Positions 1 to 9,761 of a DNA stretch of 64,000 nt are shown piece after piece. Origin of the DNA: Pigoraptor vietnamica (Eukaryota > Opisthokonta > Filasterea); NCBI GenBank assembly GCA_943704525.1, contig CALSCQ010001689.1:1-64000 (forward strand). The letters are read 5' to 3'. Position numbers and translations under genes: made by a program. The notes below the pieces were generated by a model. The model saw nothing but the letters and a program-made list of their open reading frames with translations, was not told where the DNA came from and did no database searches. Position 1 is the stretch's first letter; each line of letters opens with the position of its first letter.

Positions 1-9
1 GTGTGTGTG

Positions 10-70
<61 letters not shown>

Positions 71-119
71 GTGTGTGTGTGTGTGTGTGCGTGTGTGTGT
101 GTGCGTGTGTGCGTGTGTA
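1..119. repeat. (GT)n microsatellite at the left edge
   Basis: Nearly pure GT dinucleotides with a few GC interruptions. It lies just upstream of, or inside the first intron of, the phosphatase gene. GT/CA tracts of this kind recur in introns throughout the window. Confidence 0.95.
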
Positions 120-250
120 TTAGTGCAAGGACCGATTGTTGATGTTGGATGGAAGAATTGATAGAGAGGGGAAACATTGTAGTGTGTCGCTGGCTGAGTT
201 CGCAAACACTGACACTGTCGCCTGTGCTTCTGCGTGCTGTCGCGTGATAG

Positions 251-772
251 GAGCACCGCAACTCGCACTCGTCGGAGATCTTTCCCTATCTCTTTCTCGG
301 CGGCATGCGCAATGCACACAACAAGAAGGAACTGACGGTGCGCACGGGCGTCAAGACGATCATCAACGTCGCCGAAGAAGTGCCCAACGTGTTTGAATTC
401 TGTCGGGTGGGCCGCGCACATCCTCTCTCCCTTCACATTCCTGACGTGCGAGGACGGCCTCATGCTTGTATGTGATTCACTCATGCTGTCGCGCGTGTGT
501 GCAGGCGCCTGTGTAGTTTATGTACGTCACTCACCCGTTCGTATTATTGTGGAGCAGGGAGCGTGCACGTGCACAAATGGCGTGGACGGGTGTCCCGGGC
601 GAGAGGGCGATGCCTCGGTGGCAGATCTCCCGCGCATGTTGACGTACTACAGCCTGAAGATCAAGGACAAATCGGGCGAGGTGCATGTGTGTGTGTGGTT
701 CGTGCATTGTGCGTGTGCGCGCGCGTGTGTGTGTGCGTGCGTGTGTGCATGTGTGCGTGCGTGCGTGCGTGC

Positions 773-813
<41 letters not shown>

Positions 814-1231
814 TGTGCGTGTGTGCGTTCGTGCATTGTGTGTGCCTGTATATCATATTCTGTGGTTTCCTGTAGCGCACAATATCGCCTTGTATGGCCT
901 TTCTAAGCTTACTTTACTTTTTCTTGTTGTGACCAGGACATTTTTCCCATTTTCGACCGCGCTTTCGACCTCATCGAGGAGTCGCGCCTCGTCGGAAACA
1001 TTCTCGTTCACTGCGTTGCGGGGATGTCGCGCTCCGGCGCCGTTGTTATCGCCTATTGCATGCGCTCGCAGCGGTGGTCGCTGCGGCGCGCGTTCGATTA
1101 CGTCAAGCACCGCCGGTCGATTGTGTCGCCAATTCCGTATTTTATTGAGCAGCTGCAGGTGCGTGAAGTGTGTGCGCGCATGTATGTGCGTGTGTGCGTG
1201 CATGTAATGTCGGCATGTGTGCGTGCATGTG

Positions 1232-1279
<48 letters not shown>

Positions 1280-1541
1280 TGGTTTTTAGGAGGAGGGGCG
1301 TGTGCGCACGTTTGATCACTTGGCAACTGCAGTTTGCTTGAAGTGTGTGCGCGCATGTACGTGTGTGCGTGGGGATTGTAGGAGGAGCGTGCACGTTCTG
1401 ATTCGTTTGCCGCTGCAGCTTTATGAGAAGATGCTCGTGGCGACGGATGCCATCGACGGCGTAACGCTCGACAACGTACCCACGCTCACCGTGGAAGACG
1501 TGTACCCGAAGGGAACTCGCTTCATTAAGAGCTCGGCATGA
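251..1541 (+). CDS. Dual-specificity protein phosphatase (5' end uncertain)
   Basis: Cysteine-based phosphatase of the DUSP type. The last three exons are clear: one ending at 680, then 937-1158 and 1419-1541 (stop). The first visible exon reads IFPYLFLGGMRNAHNKKEL and then GVKTIINVAEEVPN, the usual DUSP N-terminal strands. Exon 937-1158 carries the P-loop HCVAGMSRSG (catalytic Cys codon 1012-1014, Arg two residues before the loop's end), followed by AYCMR and a YVKHRRSIVSP helix as in the family. The general acid is probably in the LKIKDKSGEDI segment. An in-frame stop at 248-250 means the exon beginning near 251 follows an upstream exon, possibly outside the window. The donor of that first exon (near 390-470) and the acceptor before 680 are not settled. 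The intron 1159-1418 is internally duplicated. Confidence 0.85.
681..936 (+). repeat. Intron with (GT)n/(GTGC)n tract
   Basis: Intron of the phosphatase gene. Its donor GTGCATGTGTGTG leads straight into about 150 bp of GT and GTGC repeats; the acceptor is TGACCAG at 930-936. Reading frames here that encode runs of Cys-Val or Thr-His are repeat artefacts. Confidence 0.85.
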
Positions 1542-1759
1542 AAATACAGCGGGCAAACGCGACCAAAAAATACAGAACGTGTGCCGAAAAAAACACACGT
1601 TACACATAGAAAGTTGGTGACGTAACGCGACGGTTTAATCGGTCACGTGTGGGAAGGACTCAGCTGATACTGCTCAAAACGGGTGAAGATGCGCTTGGAG
1701 CGCGCTTGCAAGTGAACGCTCTCCGCGCTCGGTTTCAGCTTCGGTACCCACGTTTAAGA

Positions 1760-2204
1760 ATGAAGTGAGTTGGTGCGCGCATATGTGGCACGTGTGTGTT
1801 GTGCGTGGGTGATGTGGCGCGGCAAGTGCCATACAGTGCGTGGGTTGGGCTGTGCTGCTTTTAGTCCGCTGACAATCCAACTCTCCCGCCGCTGCAGGAA
1901 GATCCTCCTCTTTGGCGCCGGCTATGTCGCGCCTCCCTTCGTGGAGTATGTGCTGCGCCGTCCCGAAAACTTTGTCACAATCGGTGGGTCGATGTTACGC
2001 CACAGCAATAGTGCTGCGACAGCAACTGTCGCCTTTCGCCAGTGGCTTATGCTCCCACTCCTCACTTCCAACGACAGCGAGCCGTCGGAAGGAGACGGCG
2101 GAGGCACTCACGCGCGGGCGGCCGAACACTGCGGCTGTTGAAGTGGACGTGCACAACGAAGCGCAGGTGGACGCGCTCGTCGCCGCGCACGACATCGCCG
2201 TCAG
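1760..2204 (+). CDS. Saccharopine reductase-like 5' fragment (gene incomplete)
   Basis: N-terminal NAD(P)-binding part of a saccharopine dehydrogenase-type protein (alpha-aminoadipate route of lysine metabolism). Exons 1760-1764, 1898-1983 and 2078-2204 join in phase to give [20 protein letters not shown], then [15 protein letters not shown] and [20 protein letters not shown]. The glycine-rich GAGYVA loop and the DV...LV..HD strand match the family's Rossmann fold. The first coding exon is only five bases (ATGAA, then GTGAGT). Exon 3 ends with donor GTGAGTG in phase 2, where the family continues with S-L-I-P-Y, but no such exon follows. The next 330 bases are CA repeats, and then a gene on the other strand begins. 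About 370 residues are missing. Either the gene is truncated or the assembly is wrong at the repeat. Confidence 0.75.
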
Positions 2205-2263
2205 GTGAGTGCATGGGGGGTCTTGGAGCAGGAATGGGGACTCACTCGCACGCACACGCATGG

Positions 2264-2499
2264 GCGCAGGCATGACATTGACATTCGTACGAACACATAC
2301 GCACACATGCCCACAAGCACACACGCGCACACACGCACATCCGCGTACACACACACGCACACGCACATGCGCGTACGCAGACGCAGAGGCACGCACACAC
2401 ACATACACACACACGCATACACACGTACACACACGCGCGCGCGCACATACACACACACGCACACGTACACACAAATGTACACACACACTCACTCTCGCT

Positions 2500-2530
<31 letters not shown>

Positions 2531-2534
2531 GTAC
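2264..2534. repeat. (CA)n tract between two broken convergent genes
   Basis: About 270 bp of CA dinucleotides with GC interruptions. It begins shortly after the last saccharopine-reductase exon and ends exactly at the donor of the last visible LITAF-like exon, so both convergent genes lose their 3' parts here. Confidence 0.9.
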
Positions 2535-3056
2535 CTCTTCCATGACAGTGAGGACCATGGCGTGGCACCGAGGACATTGTACTTTCGGCAAGCCACCCGC
2601 AGGCGCAAACGAACGCGCGATCTCCTGCGTGATGATGCCCGTCGGCTCTGCGGCGTCTTTCAACGGCGCGATGGGTTCCTCATCTTCCTCTCTCTGCGCA
2701 GCAAAGGGACGGCGCGTTCATTGACCTCGAAAGGGCGCAGGGCTTCAACGAGCGCCGACACAGAAGGAATGGCACAGCATGCACATTCGCAAGCCCCGGG
2801 TGCCATCAAAGCCACGCACATGCACACACCCAAACGGTGCAACCCACTGCCCACCTCGGCAAGCCCCGGGTGCCATCAAAGCCACGCACACGCGCACACC
2901 CAAACGGTGCAACCCACTGCCCACCTCGGGCTGTTTCAACTTGAGCTCTGCAAAGAGATCGACCGGCGGTTCTCCGGGCTTGGCATCTTTCGACAGGCGC
3001 CTCGTGGACACGGGCGGAGCCACCGGCGGCGGCGGTGGGGGACCCGCAGCCGACAT
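2535..3056 (-). CDS. Proline-rich protein with half a LITAF-like zinc ribbon (incomplete)
   Basis: Two exons join in phase 0: 3056-2925 (44 codons, starting MSAAGPPPPPPVAPP) and 2693-2535 (53 codons). The second ends PKVQCPRCHAMVLTVMEE, with Cys at about residues 84 and 87. A Pro-rich head followed by P-x-x-V-x-C-P-x-C...L-T resembles the first half of a LITAF domain, a membrane-associated zinc ribbon of endosomal proteins. The second half, with its hydrophobic segment and H-x-C-P-x-C, should follow the GTACGTG donor at 2534 but is not present. Family assignment rests on this short motif only. The intron contains a duplicated 70-bp unit that includes the donor site. Confidence 0.5.
2791..2930 (-). 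repeat. 70-bp tandem duplication over a splice donor
   Basis: Units 2791-2860 and 2861-2930 are almost identical. Each contains the minus-strand sequence CCGAGGTGGGCAG, so the exon-1 donor of the LITAF-like gene is present twice. Confidence 0.9.
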
Positions 3057-3491
3057 TTTTAAAAACAACAATACACACTCACACTATGTGCATGAAACAC
3101 AAACACACACACTCTCGCCCTATGTGCATGTAGAAACACATACACACACACGAATACGCATGCGCAAATAGCATTAAAAAGAGCTCGTCAGCGCTGCGTC
3201 TTTAAAGCGTCTCTCGGTTTCGCGATTGCGCAACATGCCAGTAAAATAGCGGCCACGTTGACCCTCACCTTATACTCCACCCGAGTGTCAAACACGGCTA
3301 ACCCTCACCATACGCCATACATTTCTTCCATACAAAGGTTTGCGTGTAACATCCACCCTAGATGTAACACAACAGAGCCGGTTGGAACCCTCACCCTTTA
3401 CGTGCATGCATTGGTCACGTGAGGGGTCGGGACCACAAACAGCAGTTGTCCACATGCGGGCAATACACACACACTCACACACACACACACA

Positions 3492-3586
<95 letters not shown>

Positions 3587-3778
3587 TGAGAGTGAGTTAG
3601 ACAGTGCCGCTCGAGAACGTGTTGGGTGCGTTGCGTTTGCATCTTTTTGGGATTTCGGTTGGCCTTTATTTCTTCAAAATCGCATCCTTGTCACTGTAGC
3701 ACGCCAAACAAACCCCACCTCTCATTCCCCTTCGGACCGTTCTCCGCCGCGGCGGGGACGTGAGAAAGCGGCGCGAGA
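3057..3778. other. Intergenic, with (CA)n and an ~80-bp (CT)n tract
   Basis: Divergent spacer between the LITAF-like gene and the RhoGAP gene. A CA run near 3464-3490 passes into an almost perfect CT run at about 3493-3574. No gene was recognised; apparent open frames are repeat artefacts. Confidence 0.8.
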
Positions 3779-6700
3779 ATGAAGTCGCTGGCAAATTTCA
3801 AGTCGAACATCAACAAGGGCATTACAAAAGTGCGGCAAATGGCCGAAGAAAAGTTCAAGTGAGTCGCAAGTGCGCCCGGTCGCAAACGCATCCCTGTGGT
3901 CTTCCGTGTCATTCTATCGTGTGTCCCTCTCTTCCCCTCTTTGTCTCCGTCTCTGTTGCATGTCTTCTATGCGGTGACACGGGATGCACAGGGGCACTTC
4001 ATGGCCAACGTGTGTTGCAGTGTGTTGTGAGTCTCTGTCCTGGGGTGCCAACTCCAACATGCACGTGTTGCGCGCGCAGGTCGGGCGACAAGAACTCGGA
4101 GCTGACGCCTGAAATGCAAGAGGCCGAAGAGCGCGTCAACGGCACAAAGACCGCGTTTGAGCACTTTCTCAAGGTGCGTCGCCGCCCCTCGCTGCTATTC
4201 GCCCCGTCGTTGTCCATCGACGTACATTTGCACATGGCGTCGTTGGAAGCCTCTGCCACCCCGAACATAGACACGCTCCCTGCGGAGACGGTTGTCTGCG
4301 ACATTCTGCCGTACCTTTCGAGCGCCGAGGCGGCCGCGTTGGCGCAGACGTGCGCGAGGCTGCTCCATGTCCTCCGGCACGAGCGCTCGTACCGCTTGTC
4401 GCGCCATTGCACTCTCCACACCATGGCTGTGCTGTCCGAGAAGGGCGTGTCGAGCTCAATATTGATCAGATTAGTCGAACACGGGGCGCAGGGCGTGCTT
4501 TTTGGAAACGCATACCTCTCGCTTTCCTGCTCTTACCCGCTCGTCACACACTTATGCACACACTCGCGCGCACACGCACGCACTCACACACACGCACTCA
4601 CACTCGCGCGTTGCTGTCCCACGCAGATGATGGAGCACTACCTTACGGGCGGCACCAAGCTGGACCGCGAGAAGCGCCTCAAGAAGCTTCCCATCTCTCG
4701 CCTCGCCAACACGATGCACGAGGACGCGTCTGCGATCGGCGACGAGTGCCTGCTGGGCTCTGTGCTGGGTATCATCGCGAACGCGCAGACGCTTCTCTCC
4801 GAGATCACGGCGGATTTCGAGACGGACGTCGACGCCAAGGTCATCCAAAAGATGAACGAGATTGTGAAGCGCGACGTGAAGGAGGTGCTCGACGCCCGCA
4901 AGAAGCTTGCCGCGGCGAAGAGCGAGCTCGAGTCTGCCAAGAAGAAGTATGTCAACGCGACGGAGCCCGAGAAGGTCCAGCAGACGGAGGAGGAGTACAA
5001 CGCGGCGAAGGACGACTACGAGCAGTGGTTTGGGGTGACGGAGGCGCGCATGGGCGACTTCATGGCCGCAGAGCCCCAGTACGTGCTCCCGCTCGTCGAG
5101 TTTATCTCGGCGCAGGTGCGTCTCGGCAATTGTCGGGCATGGAACTTTGTGTGCGTGCGTGCGTGTGTGTGTATGTGAGGAAGTTGGGGGAAAGAGGAGG
5201 GAGGGATCCCTACCTTTTGTATGAATGTGCATGTGTATGTGGTGAGTATGTGCGGGTGGCTCTTTTGGGCTCCACGAGCCTCCTTCGCTGCTGCTTGCTG
5301 AGTCCCCATTCCTCTGCGTCCACAGGCCGTTTTCCACGCAACCGCCGGCGAATTCCTCAAGGAAATCGTGGCCTCTCTGCGCCAGCAGTGCGAGAGCGCA
5401 AGCAGCCCCGTCGTGTTTGGGCGCGCGCTCACGGAGCACCTCGACAGCACCGGCCGTCAGGTGCGCGCTTGTTTGTTGTGTGCGTTTGTCCGCTTGTTAC
5501 ACTGCCCGTCTTGTGCGTACACGTGCTGGTTTTGCGATTTGCTTGTTACAGTTACGGACCCTTAGAGCAAAGAACATTCGCGCACACTCGCCCTACTCGT
5601 ACGCTTTACGTTCTGACGCACACGCACGCACGCGACGCACGCAGGTGCCCCTCCTTGTGGAGGAGTGCATCGCTGCGATTGCGCGCACCGGCGTCGAGGC
5701 AGAGGGCATCTTCCGCCTCTCTGGCAACGCGGCCCGGATCAAAAAGCTCCGCGCCGCGTACAACACGGAGAAGCCCAAGGTCGATTTGTCCGCGGAGGAC
5801 TACGTCAACGACATCCACGCCGTGTCGGGCGTGCTCAAGCTCTACTTTCGACAGCTGCCGGACCCGCTCCTCACGATGGCGTTGTACCCGCAGTGGATTG
5901 CCGCGGGGCAGCAGACGCGCGACGAGCGACTGGCGGCCGTCAAGGCCCTCGTGGAGCAGCTGCCGCCGGGCCACTTTTCGACTCTGCGCCACCTTATTCG
6001 CTTCCTCGCCGTGATTGCCTCGCACAGCGACGTCAACAAAATGCGCCCGAGCAACCTCGCGATTGTGTTTGGGCCGACCCTTCTCTGGTCGCCCGACGAC
6101 GACCCGAACTCGCTCATGGCGAGCGGCGCGCAGTCGGCCGTCGTCGAGTGCCTCATTCAGAACTGCGACGCGGTGTTTGGACCGGACACGTCGGCGCCTC
6201 CGAAGAAGAAGGTGCGTGTGTGTGTAAGCAGTGCACGTGGTGGCTATATTTGACGGCAGAGCATGTAGCTACCTCGTTTATCTTTATCCGCACATGACTG
6301 CTTGCAATGCCCGCTTCATATCATTTGTCCGTTCACATGAATGTGTCCGATTGTCACGCACACTGCACATTGGTCTCATCGTTCTCCTCCGTCCACCCTT
6401 TCTCAGGGCGAAGAACCACCCGCCGCCTCCAAGCGAAAGGCACCGCCGCCACCCACCGAACGACCCGTCGGCACCGTCCCTCACGCGGACGCTGGGGCGG
6501 CGGCCGCACCGGCGGCGGCGCCCGTTCCCGTTCCCCGACGACCGCCCACCCTACCCGCTCAGCGCGAGTCTGTTCTTATGCCGGACGACCAGGCGCCCAA
6601 CTTTGCTCGCAGCGACTCGGTGGATAACGGCACGGGAAGCGCACACGAGTCTGCCGTCGTACCACCACCGCGACCCAATCGCGCGCCGAAGGCAGCGCCC

Positions 6701-7033
6701 CCTGCGGAAGCCAAGCTGGTCGATGCGCCCGCGGCAGCTCCATCCGCCGCCGCACCGCCGCCGATCCAGCCGCGCCCTCGCCCGCCCGGTGCCATGCCCA
6801 CACCCATGGCAGCGGCAGCCGCTGCGTCTGCCCCAGGGACGTCTTCGCCCTCCCCACTCGACGACCGCGTTCCAATGTCTCTTTCGGCACCTCTGGAACC
6901 CGTGCACATGTCGTCAGCGCCTGCTGCGAGCACGAGCAGTGCACCGGTGGCTGCGCCGAAGCCGGGACCGCCCCGTCCACGCCCACCGCCGCCGGCTGTC
7001 GCACGCGCTGGCAGCAACAACAACCTGCTCTGA
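3779..7033 (+). CDS. BAR-RhoGAP protein with proline-rich tail
   Basis: Rho-family GTPase-activating protein with a membrane-curvature module, 663 aa. Exons: 3779-3858, 4080-4173, 4627-5115, 5326-5460, 5645-6211, 6407-7033; every phase fits. Residues 1-240 or so are helical and charged (VIQKMNEIVKRDVKEVL, coiled-coil heptads) and look like a BAR domain. The RhoGAP domain spans about 266-440: PLLVEECIAAI, then EGIFRLSGNAARIKKL with the arginine finger near residue 290, KLYFRQLPDPLL, and NLAIVFGPTLLW. Residues 456-663 are rich in Pro and Ala (KRKAPPPP and similar) and may bind SH3 domains. The order BAR, RhoGAP, Pro-rich tail matches the RICH/SH3BP1 group. Start chosen as the first ATG of an exon that joins in phase. 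Intron 2 (4174-4626) carries an F-box-like frame. Confidence 0.93.
4234..4626 (+). other. F-box-like reading frame inside RhoGAP intron 2
   Basis: Intron 2 is 453 bp, divisible by three, and open in the same frame as the flanking exons. From an ATG at 4234 it encodes TLPAETVVCDILPYLSSAEA, then AALAQTCARLLHVLRHERSYR. This follows the F-box pattern (L-P-x-E-x-x-x-x-I-L-x-Y-L...L..C..L), the Skp1-binding motif of SCF ubiquitin ligases. Without it the BAR exons join directly (HFLK to MMEHYL), which reads well, so it is probably intronic. The donor GTGCGTCGC and acceptor CCCACGCAG look good. It may be a retained-intron isoform, a cryptic exon, or a remnant of an inserted F-box exon. Confidence 0.55.
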
Positions 7034-7487
7034 AAGCGGAAACGGCGGGTTCGTGTGGCGCAAGGCTTTGAGTGAGGCGATCGTGATGCCTTGGTGATAT
7101 TGTCTGTGGGATGTGTTCTTGCGTGCGTGCGTGCGTGCGTGGGGTAGTGCTTGCTCGTGGCCTGCGGGCGACATCCGCATGTCCGTGGCTTTGTGCGTGC
7201 GCCTCTCTCTGTCCGTTATCACCCTCATTTGTTCGCTGCCGTGTTCTGCGCGTTGCGCGTGCGTGGAATTACCGTCGTGATATAGAGAACTTTTTTTTAT
7301 ATGCGCGAAGCCATGGTCCGAACTGGGTTGCTGTCACACTCGCGTCCGCCACTTGCTTTTCGTCCCTTTGTCACGCTCTTGAGCTAGGAGGCGCGTGGTG
7401 CTGTATTGTTGCCGCCTCACACTTGCATATTTTAGTCAGGCACTCGGTTCGACGAACCATACGTGCAATTTCCATCATCCACTCACA
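7034..7487. other. Intergenic, nothing recognised
   Basis: Convergent spacer between the RhoGAP gene and the FHA-forkhead gene. A short GTGC repeat lies at 7121-7142. No coding pattern or RNA gene was seen. Confidence 0.7.
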
Positions 7488-9048
7488 CTACACAGCCGCC
7501 GCTTCTGTCGGTATTTGCAACGCAGCAGCGGCTGCGCCACTGTCTCTCTGCGCGCCGTTGTTGCCGTTATTGCCCTCGCCCTCGCCAGGCGGTGGCGCGG
7601 GCGGCGCCGTCGGAACAGCCGCCTGCGCTGTCGGAGTCGGCGGCACATACGCAAAGAAGGGCGTCCCGGGTGGCGGCAGCGCAGCCACCGCGTAAAGCGT
7701 GCGCGTCGACTTGGGGTCGTTGTTGGGTCCCGGGCCTACGCATTTCGTGAAGCTGCGACTCGCCGTCAACGCAAGTCGTAGCTGCACCTGCGTCGATGGA
7801 TTGGGCGCGTGGAGAAATAGGGTGAGACTACGTTCACGCTTTTGGACCACCTCCACCGTGACAGCGCAGCCGCCGCACATACATCTCTCGAACCGTAAAG
7901 TTTCCCGCTGTCCTTAAGCCATTCTCTGCATATCGCACACACATGACCGGACCACACGCACACACGCTGAAGCCCTCTCAGCAAATGGCTCTGACACTCG
8001 CCTCCCACGACATTGCATCGGCGTCCCTGTAGAACGGGTACGTTCGGCGAACCGTCTCCGCGACGTCCTCGACAGACATCCACCGCCGTCCCGTCTGCAC
8101 AAACGCATGGTGTGCGAGCTCCTCAAACGTGAACGGCGGCCGCACCGACGGATTCGTAATGTACGGCGGCACTCCCGGGAGCGTCGTGGCCACGGCGGCG
8201 AACGAAGGGCCGAACCCGCGTTGCACCTGCACCTGCGCCTGCTGTAGCTGCGACAGTGCCGCCGCGCTTACGAGGCCGCCGCTCCCGTGTGCACGTTGGC
8301 CCTGCACGCCCGCCGGCATCTGTCGAGGGGCAATGTAATGTGGCGCGTTCCCACTCGACAAACGTCTCCGGGGAGGGTGTGCTTCACGCTCCGCTCCGCC
8401 ACTCGACGGCCTGCGTTTCGGTGCCGACGACGGCTGCGTTATGTCCTGCGTCGCGAGTGCACTTTCTGCGAGTGCGGATAGCGCCGAGTCGTCACGGTGT
8501 GAGGGCGGCTGTTTGATTGGCACGTCTGGCGCGGCGCTTGGGAGGGGTGCAAGTGCCTTTGCGGGGATCGTTGGCGGACTCTCGCGGAGTGACGGCGGCG
8601 GAGTGACCGGGAGGAGAAAGTAGAAGCTGCAGTTGCGCACCTGGACGAGGGATCTGCGCGATGCCGACGACGTGCACGGTCAGCGTTCTCCAGAATGGAT
8701 GCGAGGGGGCGATACGAGATTCCCAAACACACGCCCGACTCACTTTGTCTCCAGCGGGTACGGGGCATGCGGCTGCATCAGCACATTGCCGTTCACCGCA
8801 ACGAGGGCGTCCTTGCCATTGCTCACGAGGTCAAACTTTCCCGTCCCAAAATTGTAACAGATGAGCTCATCGCACGAGGGATCTCCCGGCGCAACAAGCG
8901 CCACCTGGCCGTGTTCGCTGGCGTTTGGACCACCCCCACCGCTGACCACGAGACCGGCTGCCGGCGTCCGCATGTACAGCTGGAAGTCAGGGCCGTACAG
9001 CTTTGCATAGGCCGGAAATGGGCCCCGCGACGGTGCGCTCGACAGCAT
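7488..9048 (-). CDS. FHA-forkhead transcription factor
   Basis: Probable nuclear DNA-binding regulator, 447 aa, of the FHA plus forkhead class (yeast Fhl1, animal FOXK). Exons: 9048-8744, 8653-7998, 7925-7883, 7827-7488; phases fit. Residues 1-125 or so are FHA-like: AYAKLYGPDFQLYM at the start and SLVQVRNCSFYFLLP at the end, the usual last strands in this class. A Pro/Ser linker with a basic PKRRPSS stretch follows. The forkhead begins RPPFTFEELAHHAF and continues through VEDVAETVRRTYPFYRD and MSWEA, matching the (K/R)-P-P-(Y/F)-(S/T)-(Y/F) start and the F-P-(Y/F)-Y/F-R...W core. The donor after MSWEA (GTGTCA) is weak, so recognition helix 3 and the wing are the least certain part. The last exon is Pro/Ala/Gly-rich. 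Confidence 0.75.
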
Positions 9049-9761
9049 CACGAAGGGCACGGTCTCCTCCTCTCGCGCGATTCTCTTAGAGACGCCGATC
9101 GTACGCCTCCGTCTCGCAAATGCATAGAAGCGTTCAAAGAAGAAAGCGCAAACCCCCGAACTGCTGAAGTGAAAAAGCAAAAGGCGGGTCTGCGTGGCGA
9201 CGGGGCGCCTGAACCGCCGCGACACGATCAGCCGACGTGCAAATTGACGTCCGACAGGCGGTCGATTTCGCATACCGCGTGCGGCGTCCCGACGTGTGCG
9301 CGAGTTCTTTTTTGGACGCCCTTTGTTCTAACAAAAGGCATGCATGGCAGCCAGCGCGGTTTACGCCACCCGTCTGGACACGTCTGGACACGTTCGATTA
9401 ATTTATCAAGCCGTTTCACAAAGGCCTGCAACCGCGCCTCGGCGCGTCCCCCTCGCCCAGAATCCGCACGGGTGAGTCGCGAGGATGTGAGGGTGAGTCG
9501 CGTGAAAGTGAGGGTGACTCGCGTGGAGGACCCTCCGCCGCTCGCCTAACAAGATGGACGCCCCGGCCGTTGCCGTTGTCGCTCGCATCCGAGTCGGTCC
9601 CGGACGACGCAACCAAAGACTGCGGTTGACGGACCAATTGCCGGGGATGCGGCGTCCCAAACTTCCTCCTTCCAGCCACTGGCGGCCTCGCAGCACCGGG
9701 CTGCTGCGCGCGCGATAATCGACATCTCAGTTTAATCGGCCCCGGTGCGGCGGTCCAGTCG
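9049..9761. other. Intergenic with a short GTGAGGGTGA-type repeat
   Basis: Spacer upstream of FHA-forkhead and downstream of the kinase (both minus strand). At 9470-9533 a GTGAGGGTGA(G/C)TCGCG unit recurs three times imperfectly, and ACACGTCTGG is doubled at 9376-9393. No gene was recognised. Confidence 0.6.

Noticed and set aside
2201-2580. Frames rich in Cys-Val or Thr-His at this and other GT/CA tracts
   Set aside because: Simple translation of dinucleotide repeats.
4350-6014. 554-codon plus-strand frame across the RhoGAP gene
   Set aside because: It runs through real introns and has Arg-rich shadow composition. The RhoGAP motifs are in another frame.
8695-9549. 284-codon plus-strand frame over the FHA gene
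   Set aside because: Antisense to a recognisable FHA domain; Arg/Thr-rich shadow with no domain.
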